From: Halostreptopolyspora alba
Lineage (GTDB): Bacteria > Actinomycetota > Actinomycetes > Streptosporangiales > Streptosporangiaceae
DNA length: 64,000 nt
Direction: 5' to 3'
Assembly (NCBI GenBank): GCA_003725585.1
Contig: RJMB01000018.1
Span: 1 to 64,000 of the forward strand
This document shows, in pieces, positions 17,248-24,706 of the stretch (position 1 is its first letter; each line of letters opens with the position of its first letter). The notes under the pieces are model-generated. The model was not told the origin of the DNA and did not search any database. It worked only from the letters and a program-made list of their open reading frames with translations. The position numbers and the translations under genes were made by a program.

Positions 17248-18645
17248 ATGTCTCCACGACACCCGGCGGAACCATGGCGCATCAAGATGGTCGAACCGCT
17301 GCCGACCACCAGCCGACCGCATCGGCGACAGGCGCTGGAGAAGGCCGGCTACAACATCAGCCTGCTTCGTTCCGAGGACGTATACATCGACCTCTACACC
17401 GATTCCGGCACCAACGCGATGTCCGACCACCAGTGGGCGGCCATGATGATCGGTGACGAAAGCTACGCCGGGGCCCGAAGCTTCTACCGCCTGGAAGCCG
17501 CCGTCCACGAGTACTACGGCTACGAACACGTCATCCCCACCCACCAGGGCCGGGGGGCGGAGAACATCCTCTCCCGCATGCTGATCAGGCCCGGCCACCA
17601 CATTCCCGGAAACATGTACTTCACGACCACTCGCGCCCACCAGGAGCTGAACGGCGGCACCTTCCATGACGTCATCATCGACGAGGCCCACGACCCGGCC
17701 TGCGAGCACCCGTTCAAAGGCGATGTCGATCTCGCCAAGCTGGAACGTCTCATCCACGACCTCGGGCCGGACCGCATCCCCTACGTTTGCGTGGCGGCAA
17801 CCGTCAACATGGCAGGCGGGCAGCCGATCAGCCTCGCCAACCTCGCTGAGGTACACGAACTCGCCCGACGCCACGGCATCCTCGTGATCCTGGACGCCGC
17901 CCGCGCCGTGGAGAACGCCTGGTTCATCAAACAGCGCGAGCCGGGGTGGGGTGAGCACAGCGTGGCCGCCATACTCCGCGAAATCTGCGCGCGTACCGAC
18001 GGCGCCGCGATGTCGGCGAAGAAGGACAGCCTTGCCAACATCGGCGGCTGGCTCGCCGTCCGCGACCCGGATCTAGCCGAAAGCGCCCGCGAGCTCGTCG
18101 TCCTGTACGAAGGGCTGCACACCTACGGCGGTATGACCGGCCGCGACATGGAGGCCATCGCGGTCGGTATCGCCGAATCCGTTCGGGAAGAGAACGTCAG
18201 CGCTCGTATCGACCAAGTGGCCTACCTTGGCCGGCGGCTGGCCGAGGCGGGGCTCCCGCTCGTCCGCCCCGTCGGAGGCCACGCCGTCTGCATCGACGCG
18301 GGCGCGGCCCTGCCCCAGGTGCCCCGAGACCAGTTCCCCGCCCAGACTCTCGCCGCGGCCCTCTATCTCGACTCCGGAGTCCGCGCCGCCGAGCGCGGAG
18401 TGGTCTCCGCCGGCCGCGACCCCGCCACGGGCCACAACCGCCACCCTCAACTCGAACTGATTCGACTTACCGTCCCCCGCCGCGTCTACACCCAATCCCA
18501 CATGGACCTCGTCGCCGACAGCGCTGTTCGCGTACACGAACAGCACGCCCACCTTCACAGCGGCCTGGTGTTCCTCCACGAACCCGAAACGCTGCGCTTC
18601 TTCCAGGCCCGTTTCGCCCCCGCCACCTCTGACTCCCCTATTTGA
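17248..18645 (+). CDS. tyrosine phenol-lyase (PLP-dependent beta-eliminating lyase)
   Basis: A 465-residue PLP enzyme that splits L-tyrosine (or ring-substituted tyrosines) reversibly into a phenol, pyruvate and ammonia. It is colinear with Citrobacter tyrosine phenol-lyase: TDSGTNAMSDHQWAAMM, THQGRGAEN, FTTTR (tryptophanase has FDTTQ), PLP-site AMSAKKD with Lys about 259, and AERG with Arg about 383, matching the Arg381 that binds the phenol in tyrosine phenol-lyase and is absent from tryptophanase. So tyrosine rather than tryptophan is the predicted substrate type. It lies 62 bases after the methyltransferase, in the same direction. Such an enzyme is rare as part of a tailoring cluster. Confidence 0.85.
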   Translation: MSPRHPAEPWRIKMVEPLPTTSRPHRRQALEKAGYNISLLRSEDVYIDLYTDSGTNAMSDHQWAAMMIGDESYAGARSFYRLEAAVHEYYGYEHVIPTHQGRGAENILSRMLIRPGHHIPGNMYFTTTRAHQELNGGTFHDVIIDEAHDPACEHPFKGDVDLAKLERLIHDLGPDRIPYVCVAATVNMAGGQPISLANLAEVHELARRHGILVILDAARAVENAWFIKQREPGWGEHSVAAILREICARTDGAAMSAKKDSLANIGGWLAVRDPDLAESARELVVLYEGLHTYGGMTGRDMEAIAVGIAESVREENVSARIDQVAYLGRRLAEAGLPLVRPVGGHAVCIDAGAALPQVPRDQFPAQTLAAALYLDSGVRAAERGVVSAGRDPATGHNRHPQLELIRLTVPRRVYTQSHMDLVADSAVRVHEQHAHLHSGLVFLHEPETLRFFQARFAPATSDSPI

Positions 18646-18714
18646 TGTCACCAGAACTTCGACAACCGCTCTCTTTCAAAGAATCCAAGTATTTTGTCTT
18701 TGTTGGAGGATTTC

Positions 18715-19311
18715 ATGCCCCCAACCCGTGTAGAGCCTGTCGTGCTACTCGACGACAACTGGAACACCACAGGAAGTATCGAAAAAGAGGAAGCGCACCA
18801 CCAGAACACCCCCCTACACCTCGCCTTCACCGCATACGTCTTCGACGAAGAGGGGAGGTTTCTACTCAGCCGCCGCGCGCTGTCGAAGCGAACTTGGCCC
18901 GGTGTTTGGACCAACAGCTTCTGCGGGCACCCCCTGCCCGGTGAACCGTTGGCAGAGGCAGTGCGCCGCAGGCTCAGAGCAGAGCTGGGCACCACAGCCG
19001 AGCGTATTGACCCGGTGCTGGGCGCGGTTCGCTACCGGGCCGTCATGGACAACGGCATAGTCGAGAATGAGGTGGGCCCTGTCGTTCGGGTCCTGCTCGC
19101 GGCCCCGCCGATCCCCAACCCAGACGAGGTGGACCGCGTGCGGTGGATCCAGTGGGACGAGCTGCTGAGCGCGATCGACGAAGGGCGCTCGGAGATCTCA
19201 CCGTGGAGCGCGAAAACCATCGAACGGCTGCGCGGTGTCGGCCCCGATCCCTGGGGATGGCAGACGTCACCTCTTCAGGAGCTACCTCCGCCGCTGCGAT
19301 GCCTGACCTAA
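18715..19311 (+). CDS. idi: isopentenyl-diphosphate delta-isomerase, type I
   Basis: A 198-residue Nudix-fold enzyme that interconverts IPP and DMAPP. Seen: the catalytic Cys in TNSFCGHP (about residue 69), the Glu-containing ENEV motif, metal-binding His residues in LHLAF and the C-terminal WGWQ. GGAGG five bases before ATG 18715 fixes the start; the TTG 21 bases earlier is less likely. It directly follows the lyase gene (69 bases) and overlaps the next gene. In an actinomycete using the MEP pathway an extra idi gene in an accessory cluster usually serves isoprenoid supply for a specialised product, but no prenyltransferase is visible in the window. Confidence 0.92.
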   Translation: MPPTRVEPVVLLDDNWNTTGSIEKEEAHHQNTPLHLAFTAYVFDEEGRFLLSRRALSKRTWPGVWTNSFCGHPLPGEPLAEAVRRRLRAELGTTAERIDPVLGAVRYRAVMDNGIVENEVGPVVRVLLAAPPIPNPDEVDRVRWIQWDELLSAIDEGRSEISPWSAKTIERLRGVGPDPWGWQTSPLQELPPPLRCLT

Positions 19312-20015
19312 GCGGCAGCCCCGCGCTCATACTCGATCTGGACGGCACCGTGCACCCCGGAACCGTCGGAGCCGAGGTCCTACGCGAGCTCGTACAGACG
19401 GGAAACGCGAGCCAGGAAGCAGCGAGTACGGCATTGGCGGCTATCAGCGGCCGCGCAGACCCGTCAGCCTCCTTCTATGCCACCGTAGAGACGGTGTACA
19501 GCCAATATGCGGCCGCAATCGACGGTATTCCCCACCACGCTCTCAAGAATGCCGCGCGATTCGCTTGGCGAACCTGTCGACGCACTGTATTCGAATTCGC
19601 ATGGCCGGTCGTGTCCGCAGCGGCCCAGAGTGGCTACACCACAGTCATCATCTCCGGAAGCCCTCTGGAGGCCGTTTCCGAGGCATCGCTGGACCTAGAA
19701 ATTTCCCACTATTACGGAACGCAGGTAGAGGTGACCGACGGACACTGCCGTGCACGCCTCGAACGGGCACCTGGCCACGCGGGAGGGAAACGCGGGTGCT
19801 TGGATGAACTCAACGAACGCCTAACACTGGACTTGGGACGCTCTCTGGCCATCGGAAACAGTGTCTCCGATATCGAGATCCTGACCGCCGTCGGCTATCC
19901 GATCACTTTTGAGGCCGACGCCGACCTGGCCGCGCTCGCGCGAGCACGCGACTGGCCAATGGTCGACCGCGAGACTGCCTTGCGAGCATGTATGAGCGTA
20001 ATTTCTCCCAAATGA
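19257..20015 (+). CDS. HAD-superfamily phosphatase (SerB-like)
   Basis: A 252-residue haloacid dehalogenase-fold protein: motif I LILDLDGTVHPG with the nucleophile Asp (about residue 26), motif II TVIISGSP, the conserved Lys in GGKRGCL, and motif III IGNSVSDIEIL. A helical cap lies between motifs I and II, as in HAD-IB/SerB enzymes. It should hydrolyse a phosphate monoester. The reading frame overlaps the end of idi by 13-55 bases, so the pair is translationally coupled; ATG 19257 or ATG 19299 could be the start. The coupling suggests a phosphorylated intermediate of the same pathway, possibly a prenyl phosphate. Confidence 0.8.
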   Translation: MADVTSSGATSAAAMPDLSGSPALILDLDGTVHPGTVGAEVLRELVQTGNASQEAASTALAAISGRADPSASFYATVETVYSQYAAAIDGIPHHALKNAARFAWRTCRRTVFEFAWPVVSAAAQSGYTTVIISGSPLEAVSEASLDLEISHYYGTQVEVTDGHCRARLERAPGHAGGKRGCLDELNERLTLDLGRSLAIGNSVSDIEILTAVGYPITFEADADLAALARARDWPMVDRETALRACMSVISPK

Positions 20016-20094
20016 TTGAGTCCCATGTGCCTTTAGTGGACGTAGAGGGCATCGGGCCGATCCCGCGATGACGTGGCGTGTCGCTCTCCTCCCT

Positions 20095-20627
20095 CCACAC
20101 CCTGCTCTTCCCCCGCCCTGGCCGACCTGCGGATCGAGGACGTGTACCGGACCGGGCACTCGGTGCGGATCGTGGCGACCGCCCGAGGCGAAGACGTCGC
20201 CTGGCCGGTCTGTGCGCCCTTGTCACGCCGGGTCCACGGCCGCTGTGTCCGCCGCCTGGCCGACACCCCCGTCTCCGGCCAGGAAATGCTGATCCACCTG
20301 CGCGTCCGCCGGTTCTTCTGCGACGTCCCCGGCTACTCACGCCCGCTCTTCGCCGAGCAGGCACCCGGCCTGACCATGCCCCACACCCGACACAGCCGGG
20401 TCCTGACCGGCATGCTCGTCGGGCGCTGGACGGGCGGATCGGCGAACTCGACTCCTTCCTCCGCGGCCTGGGCCGTGACTGGGGTGCCGTCGTGACCGGG
20501 GTGACGCTGCCCGCGCAGCTCCGGAGTGGTCGGGGGCCACGTCAACCAGTTCAAGACGCTGAAGCGGCAGATGTATGGGCGCGCCACCCCGGATCTGCTG
20601 CGTAAGCGGGTGCCGCTCACCGCCTGA
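20095..20627 (+). pseudogene. ISL3-family transposase remnant
   Basis: The 5' part, in one frame up to about 20440, reads like the N-terminal zinc-finger region of ISL3 transposases (CVRRLADTPVSGQ, LRVRRFFCDVPGYSRPLFAEQ). After a deletion and frame change the last 33 codons read GGHVNQFKTLKRQMYGRA then LLRKR, the conserved ISL3 C-terminus, ending at 20625-20627. The middle of the roughly 400-residue protein, including its catalytic residues, is missing, and the first Cys pair is partly lost. It is a dead insertion that marks the right edge of the tailoring cluster. Confidence 0.75.
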
Positions 20628-20758
20628 TCGTAGGAGAGTCGGACTTCACCGAGTCCGTGCCAGAGCCAGTATTCGCGCGTCGCCGACACATTCAACGTGG
20701 ATGGCCCCTTCGGATCCGTGAGACACGCCGCACTTGTGGACGATCGTGGCAAGGGCCG

Positions 20759-20836
20759 GGAGTCGACGCCGTGGTGTCCCTGTGCCGCACGGGCATCGAG
20801 GACTTTGACGGCATTCCCGACAACGATCACGTGCGG
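20759..20836 (+). pseudogene. fragment resembling a dual-specificity phosphatase-type gene
   Basis: A short stretch reads GVDAVVSLCRTGIEDF then IPDNDHV, similar to the start of small phosphatase-like proteins of streptomycetes (GFDAVVSLCR...). No complete frame surrounds it, so it is at best a remnant. Confidence 0.3.
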
Positions 20837-20928
20837 GCTCGGCCGGTCCCCACGACGCCGCCGGATGTCGCGCCCTGCGCGAACTGTCCGTTGGTGCCGT
20901 GAGCTCCACACGGACAACTGACGGACAC

Positions 20929-20970
20929 AAAAAACAGAGCCTGGCCTCCAGTAGCGAAAACCAGACCCTG
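20929..20970 (-). terminator. original terminator of tRNA-Ile, now 9 kb away
   Basis: On the minus strand CAGGGTCTGG pairs with CCAGGCTCTG (two G-U pairs) and is followed by six Ts. It lies 14 bases beyond the partial tRNA-Ile copy, where the terminator of the uninterrupted tRNA gene would be. It is separated from the intact tRNA by the inserted element. Confidence 0.6.
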
Positions 20971-20984
20971 ACCTGCGTAAACGT

Positions 20985-21027
20985 GTGGGCGTACGTGGAC
21001 TTGAACCACGGACCTCATCCTTATCAG
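20985..21027 (-). repeat. attachment-site copy of tRNA-Ile 3' half (43-bp direct repeat)
   Basis: Forty-three bases identical to 30155-30197, covering tRNA-Ile from the anticodon loop to just past the discriminator base. Only here is the rest of the tRNA absent, so this is the distal att site made by integration, not a second tRNA gene. Confidence 0.93.
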
Positions 21028-21124
21028 TAAAGAGAGACGTTCATAGGATCATAGGATCTCCTGTCTTCATCTGCGAGAACCCGCCATGTGCGTCCACGCG
21101 TGTCTACGAATCACCATGTCTCGT

Positions 21125-21144
21125 GCAGTACTTCAGAGCAGTAC
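21125..21144. promoter_or_regulatory. possible integrase/excisionase arm site, left
   Basis: GCAGTACTTCAGAGCAGTAC, two direct GCAGTAC words 13 bases apart, about 100 bases inside the left att repeat. A near copy lies about 50 bases inside the right att repeat (30086-30105) and nowhere else noticed, which is the layout expected of recombinase arm-binding sites. Confidence 0.4.
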
Positions 21145-21228
21145 TGCGGCGCTGAATGTGGAGCGGAATTCGAGCAACGTTGCCGCCCGGTCATCCTTTT
21201 CGGCCCCTGCGATGGGGTGCCACAGGGG

Positions 21229-21292
21229 TGTCACGGTCGACTGTCATGACATGTCACGGTGACCTGTCACGGTGCTGTCAAGGGCCGTGACA
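21229..21292. repeat. TGTCACGGT repeat cluster
   Basis: TGTCACGGT at 21229-21237, 21252-21260 and 21265-21273, plus the inverted form CCGTGACA at 21285-21292. All are within 64 bases. Confidence 0.7.
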
Positions 21293-21633
21293 CGACTTCT
21301 GACCTGTAACTCCCCAAACCCCTCTTGGGGAGGGTGTCACAGGGACGCCATGACGGCTACGGACAGGAAGACCTGCGCGCAATTCGCGATATATCGCAAT
21401 CCAGTTGCTAGCCGTCGGGGGTCATTGAGCGGCTGGCCCGTCTCCGCGCCACACTGGGTGCGCTGCGAGTCGGCAGTCGATGAGATGCCATCTCGATGGC
21501 GCTAACCCGGTAACGCTGCGCAACCTTTTCGATGGTGGTGCGGGTGTAGCCGCGCCCGCGCACCCGGTTACGAACGAACGACTCCGGTCCGGCAACCCCA
21601 AGACCAGTACCAGCGGGGTCCAGTCCGGTCCGG

Positions 21634-21947
21634 GTGTCGCATGCGTGGGTGTAGTGTCGCCACCCGTGCGCGTTCCTGTCGCGTGGCGTCGCCGAGGGGT
21701 GCGAATGCGACACCGCCCCGGCGCGCTGGACCGGCCCGGGGGGCACGGTGGACCGGCTGTGGGTCCGCGCCCCTGTCCACGGTAGTGCGACGCCGGTTGG
21801 GTTCGATGCGACACCCGTGTCGCCTGTCGCTGCTGCAATGCGCACACCCTGTGACGTGGGCACCACCCCCGAACCGATCCGGGGCACGGGGGCGGACCGG
21901 ACGCCCGCGCGACAGCGATTCAGTCCACGTGCGCGCATGCGACACCC
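21634..21947. repeat. ATGCGACACC repeat cluster
   Basis: The word ATGCGACACC (or its inverse GTGTCGCAT) occurs near 21634, 21705, 21806 and 21938, with further GTGTCGC words between. The copies are irregularly spaced. Confidence 0.6.
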
Positions 21948-22058
21948 AGACCAGGCCATGTTGCCGCACTGTCGCCGGTCCGGGAGCCTCCCCTTTGGCT
22001 AGCCATTGGGGGGGTGGGGGCGAGCCTCCGATGTAGCGTTGTGTGCTTGTTCGGGGGT

Positions 22059-22245
22059 GGAACAGGGCCGTGTTCCAGGCGGAACAGGGGTGGAACAGTG
22101 TTCCGGTGCTGTTCCGCCTGGAACAGCACGCTGTTCCGTGCGTGAGCTGCGCTGTTCCACCAGAACCGTCTGGAACACGGCCCCTCCGATCCCCCGTTTC
22201 CGCCAGAGTGCCCGGAGTGTTCCCCCGTGTGTTCCGGGTGGAACA
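22059..22245. repeat. dense GGAACA/TGTTCC cluster
   Basis: Six GGAACA and seven TGTTCC words, thirteen in all, lie within 187 bases, several arranged as dyads (for example GGAACAGTGTTCC). This density is far beyond chance and resembles a multi-site operator or iteron array. Confidence 0.8.
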
Positions 22246-22457
22246 GGCCGAAGGAGAGCATTCCCCGACGTGACGGGCAGTGTCCACCTGGCGGGATTCC
22301 GCGAGCGTTGCGGCCCGGCCCTACCTCACGGCCAGGCGAAGTTGCCATCCGCGTTGGCGTGCCCCCTCGTGGGGTTCGTCCCGAACCGGGGGCACGCGTC
22401 CCCGCGATTGGAGAGGGACGGGGGTCACCCCATCCCGACGTCCCGCTCGACATCGGC

Positions 22458-22489
22458 CACTTCGGCCAAGGGGGCCACTGGCCGAAGTG
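22458..22489. repeat. CACTTCGGCCA inverted repeat
   Basis: CACTTCGGCCA (22458-22468) pairs with TGGCCGAAGTG (22479-22489). The same word recurs at about 22584-22594 and inside the 48-bp palindrome just downstream; TCGGCCAGTGGCCGA at 22564-22578 is a shorter relative. Confidence 0.7.
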
Positions 22490-22610
22490 ACATCGGCCAG
22501 TAGCCGAACACCCCCAAAGGTCTCGTTTGTCCTGGGAAAACGCGGGATTCTCGGGATAGGAAATCGGCCAGTGGCCGATTTGCCACTTCGGCCACTGTGC
22601 AGGTCACGCA

Positions 22611-22658
22611 AGTGAGGGTCCGACTTCGGCCACCGGTGGCCGAAGTCGGACCCTCACT
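22611..22658. repeat. perfect 48-bp palindrome
   Basis: Both 24-base halves (starting AGTGAGGGTCCGACTTCGGC, centre CACCGGTG) are exact reverse complements with no spacer. It can extrude as a cruciform or form a very stable RNA/DNA hairpin, and it contains the TGGCCGAAG word of the surrounding block. Confidence 0.9.
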
Positions 22659-22688
22659 CGGTTCGTTACTTTCTGCGACAGGACACCC

Positions 22689-22748
22689 GAGTGGTGAGGG
22701 GTGTCCCGCTGTCCCACGCGTGGGACAGCGGGACACCCCTCACCACTC
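22689..22748. repeat. perfect 60-bp palindrome
   Basis: Both 30-base halves (starting GAGTGGTGAGGGGTGTCCCG, centre CACGCGTG) are exact reverse complements with no spacer. It contains the TGTCCC/GGGACA word that recurs at about 22778-22790 and 22861-22880. It lies only 30 bases from the 48-bp palindrome. Confidence 0.9.
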
Positions 22749-23030
22749 CCGTCACCACCTGCATATATGCCCGGTGTGGGACACGGGACAGCCGTGGGGC
22801 GAAGCCCCCGCCCGCGCGGGCCAGCGCCCGTGTCCCCGCGCCAACCCCCCCTATGTCGCGCTGTCCCGTCCCGCTGTCCCACAACACAACGTCACGACAA
22901 CGCCGCGAGCCCAAGAGCCGTCGATGGCGCGGTGGCGGCCTCCCCCGTGGGGACAAGCTCATCGGCCCCACTGAGAGGAACTCACCCCGTGGGTCGCGCG
23001 GGTTAGGGGGCCGCTTCGGCGCGGGCAGGA

Positions 23031-23661
23031 CCAGTTCCGCCCCCAGGCCCGCGAGCGGGGTCTTCCTGGCCACCGACAGTTCCGCCAGGGTGGCGCCAAC
23101 CCCGCCACACCCCGGGGTCATATCAGAGACCCTGCAAGCCGCGTTCCGACTGGTCAGAGCCAATTCCGCCAGGGGCGGCGGCCACCTCTATGGACTCCAA
23201 CGGCAGAACGCGTTCGCCCAGGTCATCACCAATTCCGCCAGGGGCCAATGATGGTCTCGATGCCGAAACCCTTGGTGGCGCCCACCCCCACACCCGCCTC
23301 GACGGCAAAGAGACCGGAGACTCCTCACGCCGGAGCGACACCGCCCCGCCTTCCCATCAATGCAGGTCGAGGCCAATTTTGTCGCACGGAACGCAGCCAC
23401 ACCGCCTCTCCCGCCCAACACGGGCGTCTTTGCTGCGCACGCCCAATTCCGTCGCCCCCCACCCCACGAGTAACCCGTCCGGGCCACCACGATGTCCGCC
23501 CAGGTCACCCCCAATTCCGTCGCGATAATGGACACCCCAACGATCCACCACGACTGGTGCCCCGAACACCCCTGACCCCAACGGAACTGGCCATGACCAG
23601 CAGAAACACTTCAGTGGCACCGAGATGACCTGTCCAGGGCACCGGGCAACGGAACTGGCGG
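23031..23661. repeat. CAATTCCGCC/CAATTCCGTC repeat series
   Basis: Related words at 23031 (CCAGTTCCGCC), 23076 (ACAGTTCCGCCAGGG), 23161 and 23230 (both CAATTCCGCCAGGGG), 23374 (CAATTTTGTCGC), 23444 and 23512 (both CAATTCCGTCGC), with inverted forms GGAACTGGCC near 23583 and 23651. Several intervals are 67-70 bases. The lack of equal-length unique spacers and a constant repeat rules out a CRISPR array. Confidence 0.65.
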
Positions 23662-23712
23662 TGCCCAGCCCCGAATGGCTAGCCATTGGGGGGTTCCTCC
23701 CGGCACACCCGA

Positions 23713-23843
23713 CCGGCTTCTGACAAGTCCGCCACGTCCGCCACGTCCGCCACACCTCGACTTCGTTCCTGGTCACGTGAGGTGTGAGGTGTGGCGGAGA
23801 GAGCTGCCACGTCCGCCACACCCGCCACGGTGGCCGCCACACC
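23713..23843 (-). repeat. 131-bp inverted copy of part of the DUF3631 gene
   Basis: The reverse complement matches 28021-28151 at 125 of 131 positions, with no gaps. Read on the minus strand in the matching frame it still encodes the same Val-Ala-Asp-rich peptide (GVADVADVADLSEAGR), but there is no gene around it. Together the two copies flank the centre of the element as 4.2-kb-apart inverted repeats. Confidence 0.9.
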
Positions 23844-23865
23844 CCAAGGCATGCCAGGTTCGTAG

Positions 23866-23879
23866 ACTGGTGCGCACCA
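23866..23879. promoter_or_regulatory. palindromic operator before the GntR-Nudix gene
   Basis: ACTGGTGCGCACCA, built on the palindrome TGGTGCGCACCA, lies 30 bases before the start of the GntR-Nudix gene. Two more copies sit in the promoter at 25982-26024. The pattern suits autoregulation by the GntR domain. Confidence 0.65.
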
Positions 23880-23908
23880 ACCCGAGATGAACCTGGGGAC
23901 CAACGCTG

Positions 23909-24706
23909 ATGGGCTCAGTAACGCAGCGCGTAGAAGACGCCATACGGGAACTCATCGCATCGGGCGAGCTTGCTCAAGGTGGCAAGTTGCCGTCAGAGCG
24001 GAAGCTCTCACAAGACCTTGACGCGGGACGCACAACGGTGCGTCTGGTGCTCGGCAAGTTGGAGGCCGAGGGAACCATCCGAAGCGAGCACGGCCGCGGG
24101 TACTTCGCTACCCGCGGCAGCAGCCAGCGCAGAAGTGACGCCGATGGCGACGAACTTCAGTCGTGGGTGATCCGTGGCGAGCGCACCATCTACGACAACC
24201 GTTGGGTTCGACTCACGCTCGTTGACGTTGAGCCTCCCGGTGTGGAGCGCTTCGAGCACCACGTTGTGAGGCTGCACCACGTTGCCATCACGGCCGTGGT
24301 CGACGAACACGACCGCGTGCTCATGCTCTGGCGCTATCGGTTCGTACCCGACAGGTGGGGATGGGAGCTTCCCGGCGGCATCGTGGATCCTGGGGAAGAC
24401 GCCGGTATGGCGGCCGCACGAGAGGTTGAGGAAGAGACCGGTTGGCGGCCCAGTACTCCGCTGAAGCACCTAGTCACGTTCCAGCCCATGGTGGGTATGG
24501 TCGACTCGCCACACGACGTCTACCTAGGCGAAGGTGCCAGTTACACGGCGCCTCCCAGTGATGTCGAGGAGGCCGGCCGTGTCGCGTGGATTCCGCTTGC
24601 GGACGTTCCGGGAATGATCGAGCGTGATGAGATGCTCGGCTCGGCGACGTTGGTCGCGTTGCTGCACATCCTCGCTTCCCGCAAAGGCGTTATGCCTGGC
24701 CAGTGA
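23909..24706 (+). CDS. GntR-type winged-helix regulator fused to a Nudix hydrolase
   Basis: A 265-residue fusion. Residues about 1-68 form a GntR winged helix ([45 protein letters not shown]). Residues about 85-250 are a Nudix domain with a full Nudix box, GGIVDPGE then REVEEETGW, so it should hydrolyse a nucleoside-diphosphate-linked compound with a divalent metal. In the AICE pSAM2 the GntR repressor KorSA and the Nudix protein Nud are separate; here one protein may couple repression to a nucleotide-type signal. Likely targets are the three TGGTGCGCACCA palindromes at 23866, 25987 and 26009. It converges with the XRE gene, overlapping it by 17 bases. Confidence 0.85.
   Translation: MGSVTQRVEDAIRELIASGELAQGGKLPSERKLSQDLDAGRTTVRLVLGKLEAEGTIRSEHGRGYFATRGSSQRRSDADGDELQSWVIRGERTIYDNRWVRLTLVDVEPPGVERFEHHVVRLHHVAITAVVDEHDRVLMLWRYRFVPDRWGWELPGGIVDPGEDAGMAAAREVEEETGWRPSTPLKHLVTFQPMVGMVDSPHDVYLGEGASYTAPPSDVEEAGRVAWIPLADVPGMIERDEMLGSATLVALLHILASRKGVMPGQ

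Larger units (their letters stand above)
21028..23865. other. 2.8-kb non-coding, repeat-mosaic region of the element
   Basis: No reading frame here looks like a gene. Instead it is a series of blocks, each built on a different short word repeated in both orientations: TGTCACGGT, ATGCGACACC, GGAACA/TGTTCC, TGGCCGAAG/CTTCGGCCA, GGGACA/TGTCCC and CAATTCCGCC/GTC. The 18-mer TGGCTAGCCATTGGGGGG occurs at 21996-22013 and again at 23676-23693. It may hold the element's replication origin, transfer locus or partition site; see the separate entries. Confidence 0.7.

Noticed and set aside
17248..18645. Tryptophanase (indole lyase)
   Set aside because: The protein has NAMSD, FTTTR and AERG with the phenol-binding Arg, which are tyrosine phenol-lyase features; tryptophanase has GAVTQ, FDTTQ and VEIG at those places.
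20985..21058. A second tRNA-Ile gene at the left end of the element
   Set aside because: Only the 43 bases from the anticodon loop to the 3' end are present; the 5' acceptor strand, D-arm and half of the anticodon stem are missing.
23031..23661. A CRISPR array made of the CAATTCCGCC/GTC repeats
   Set aside because: Repeat units are 10-15 bases, vary in sequence and orientation, and are unevenly spaced; there are no cas genes in the window.
23679..23903. A 74-codon minus-strand gene over the inverted copy of the DUF3631 segment
   Set aside because: It lacks a ribosome site and any conserved domain; it is open only because it copies the frame of the linker region.
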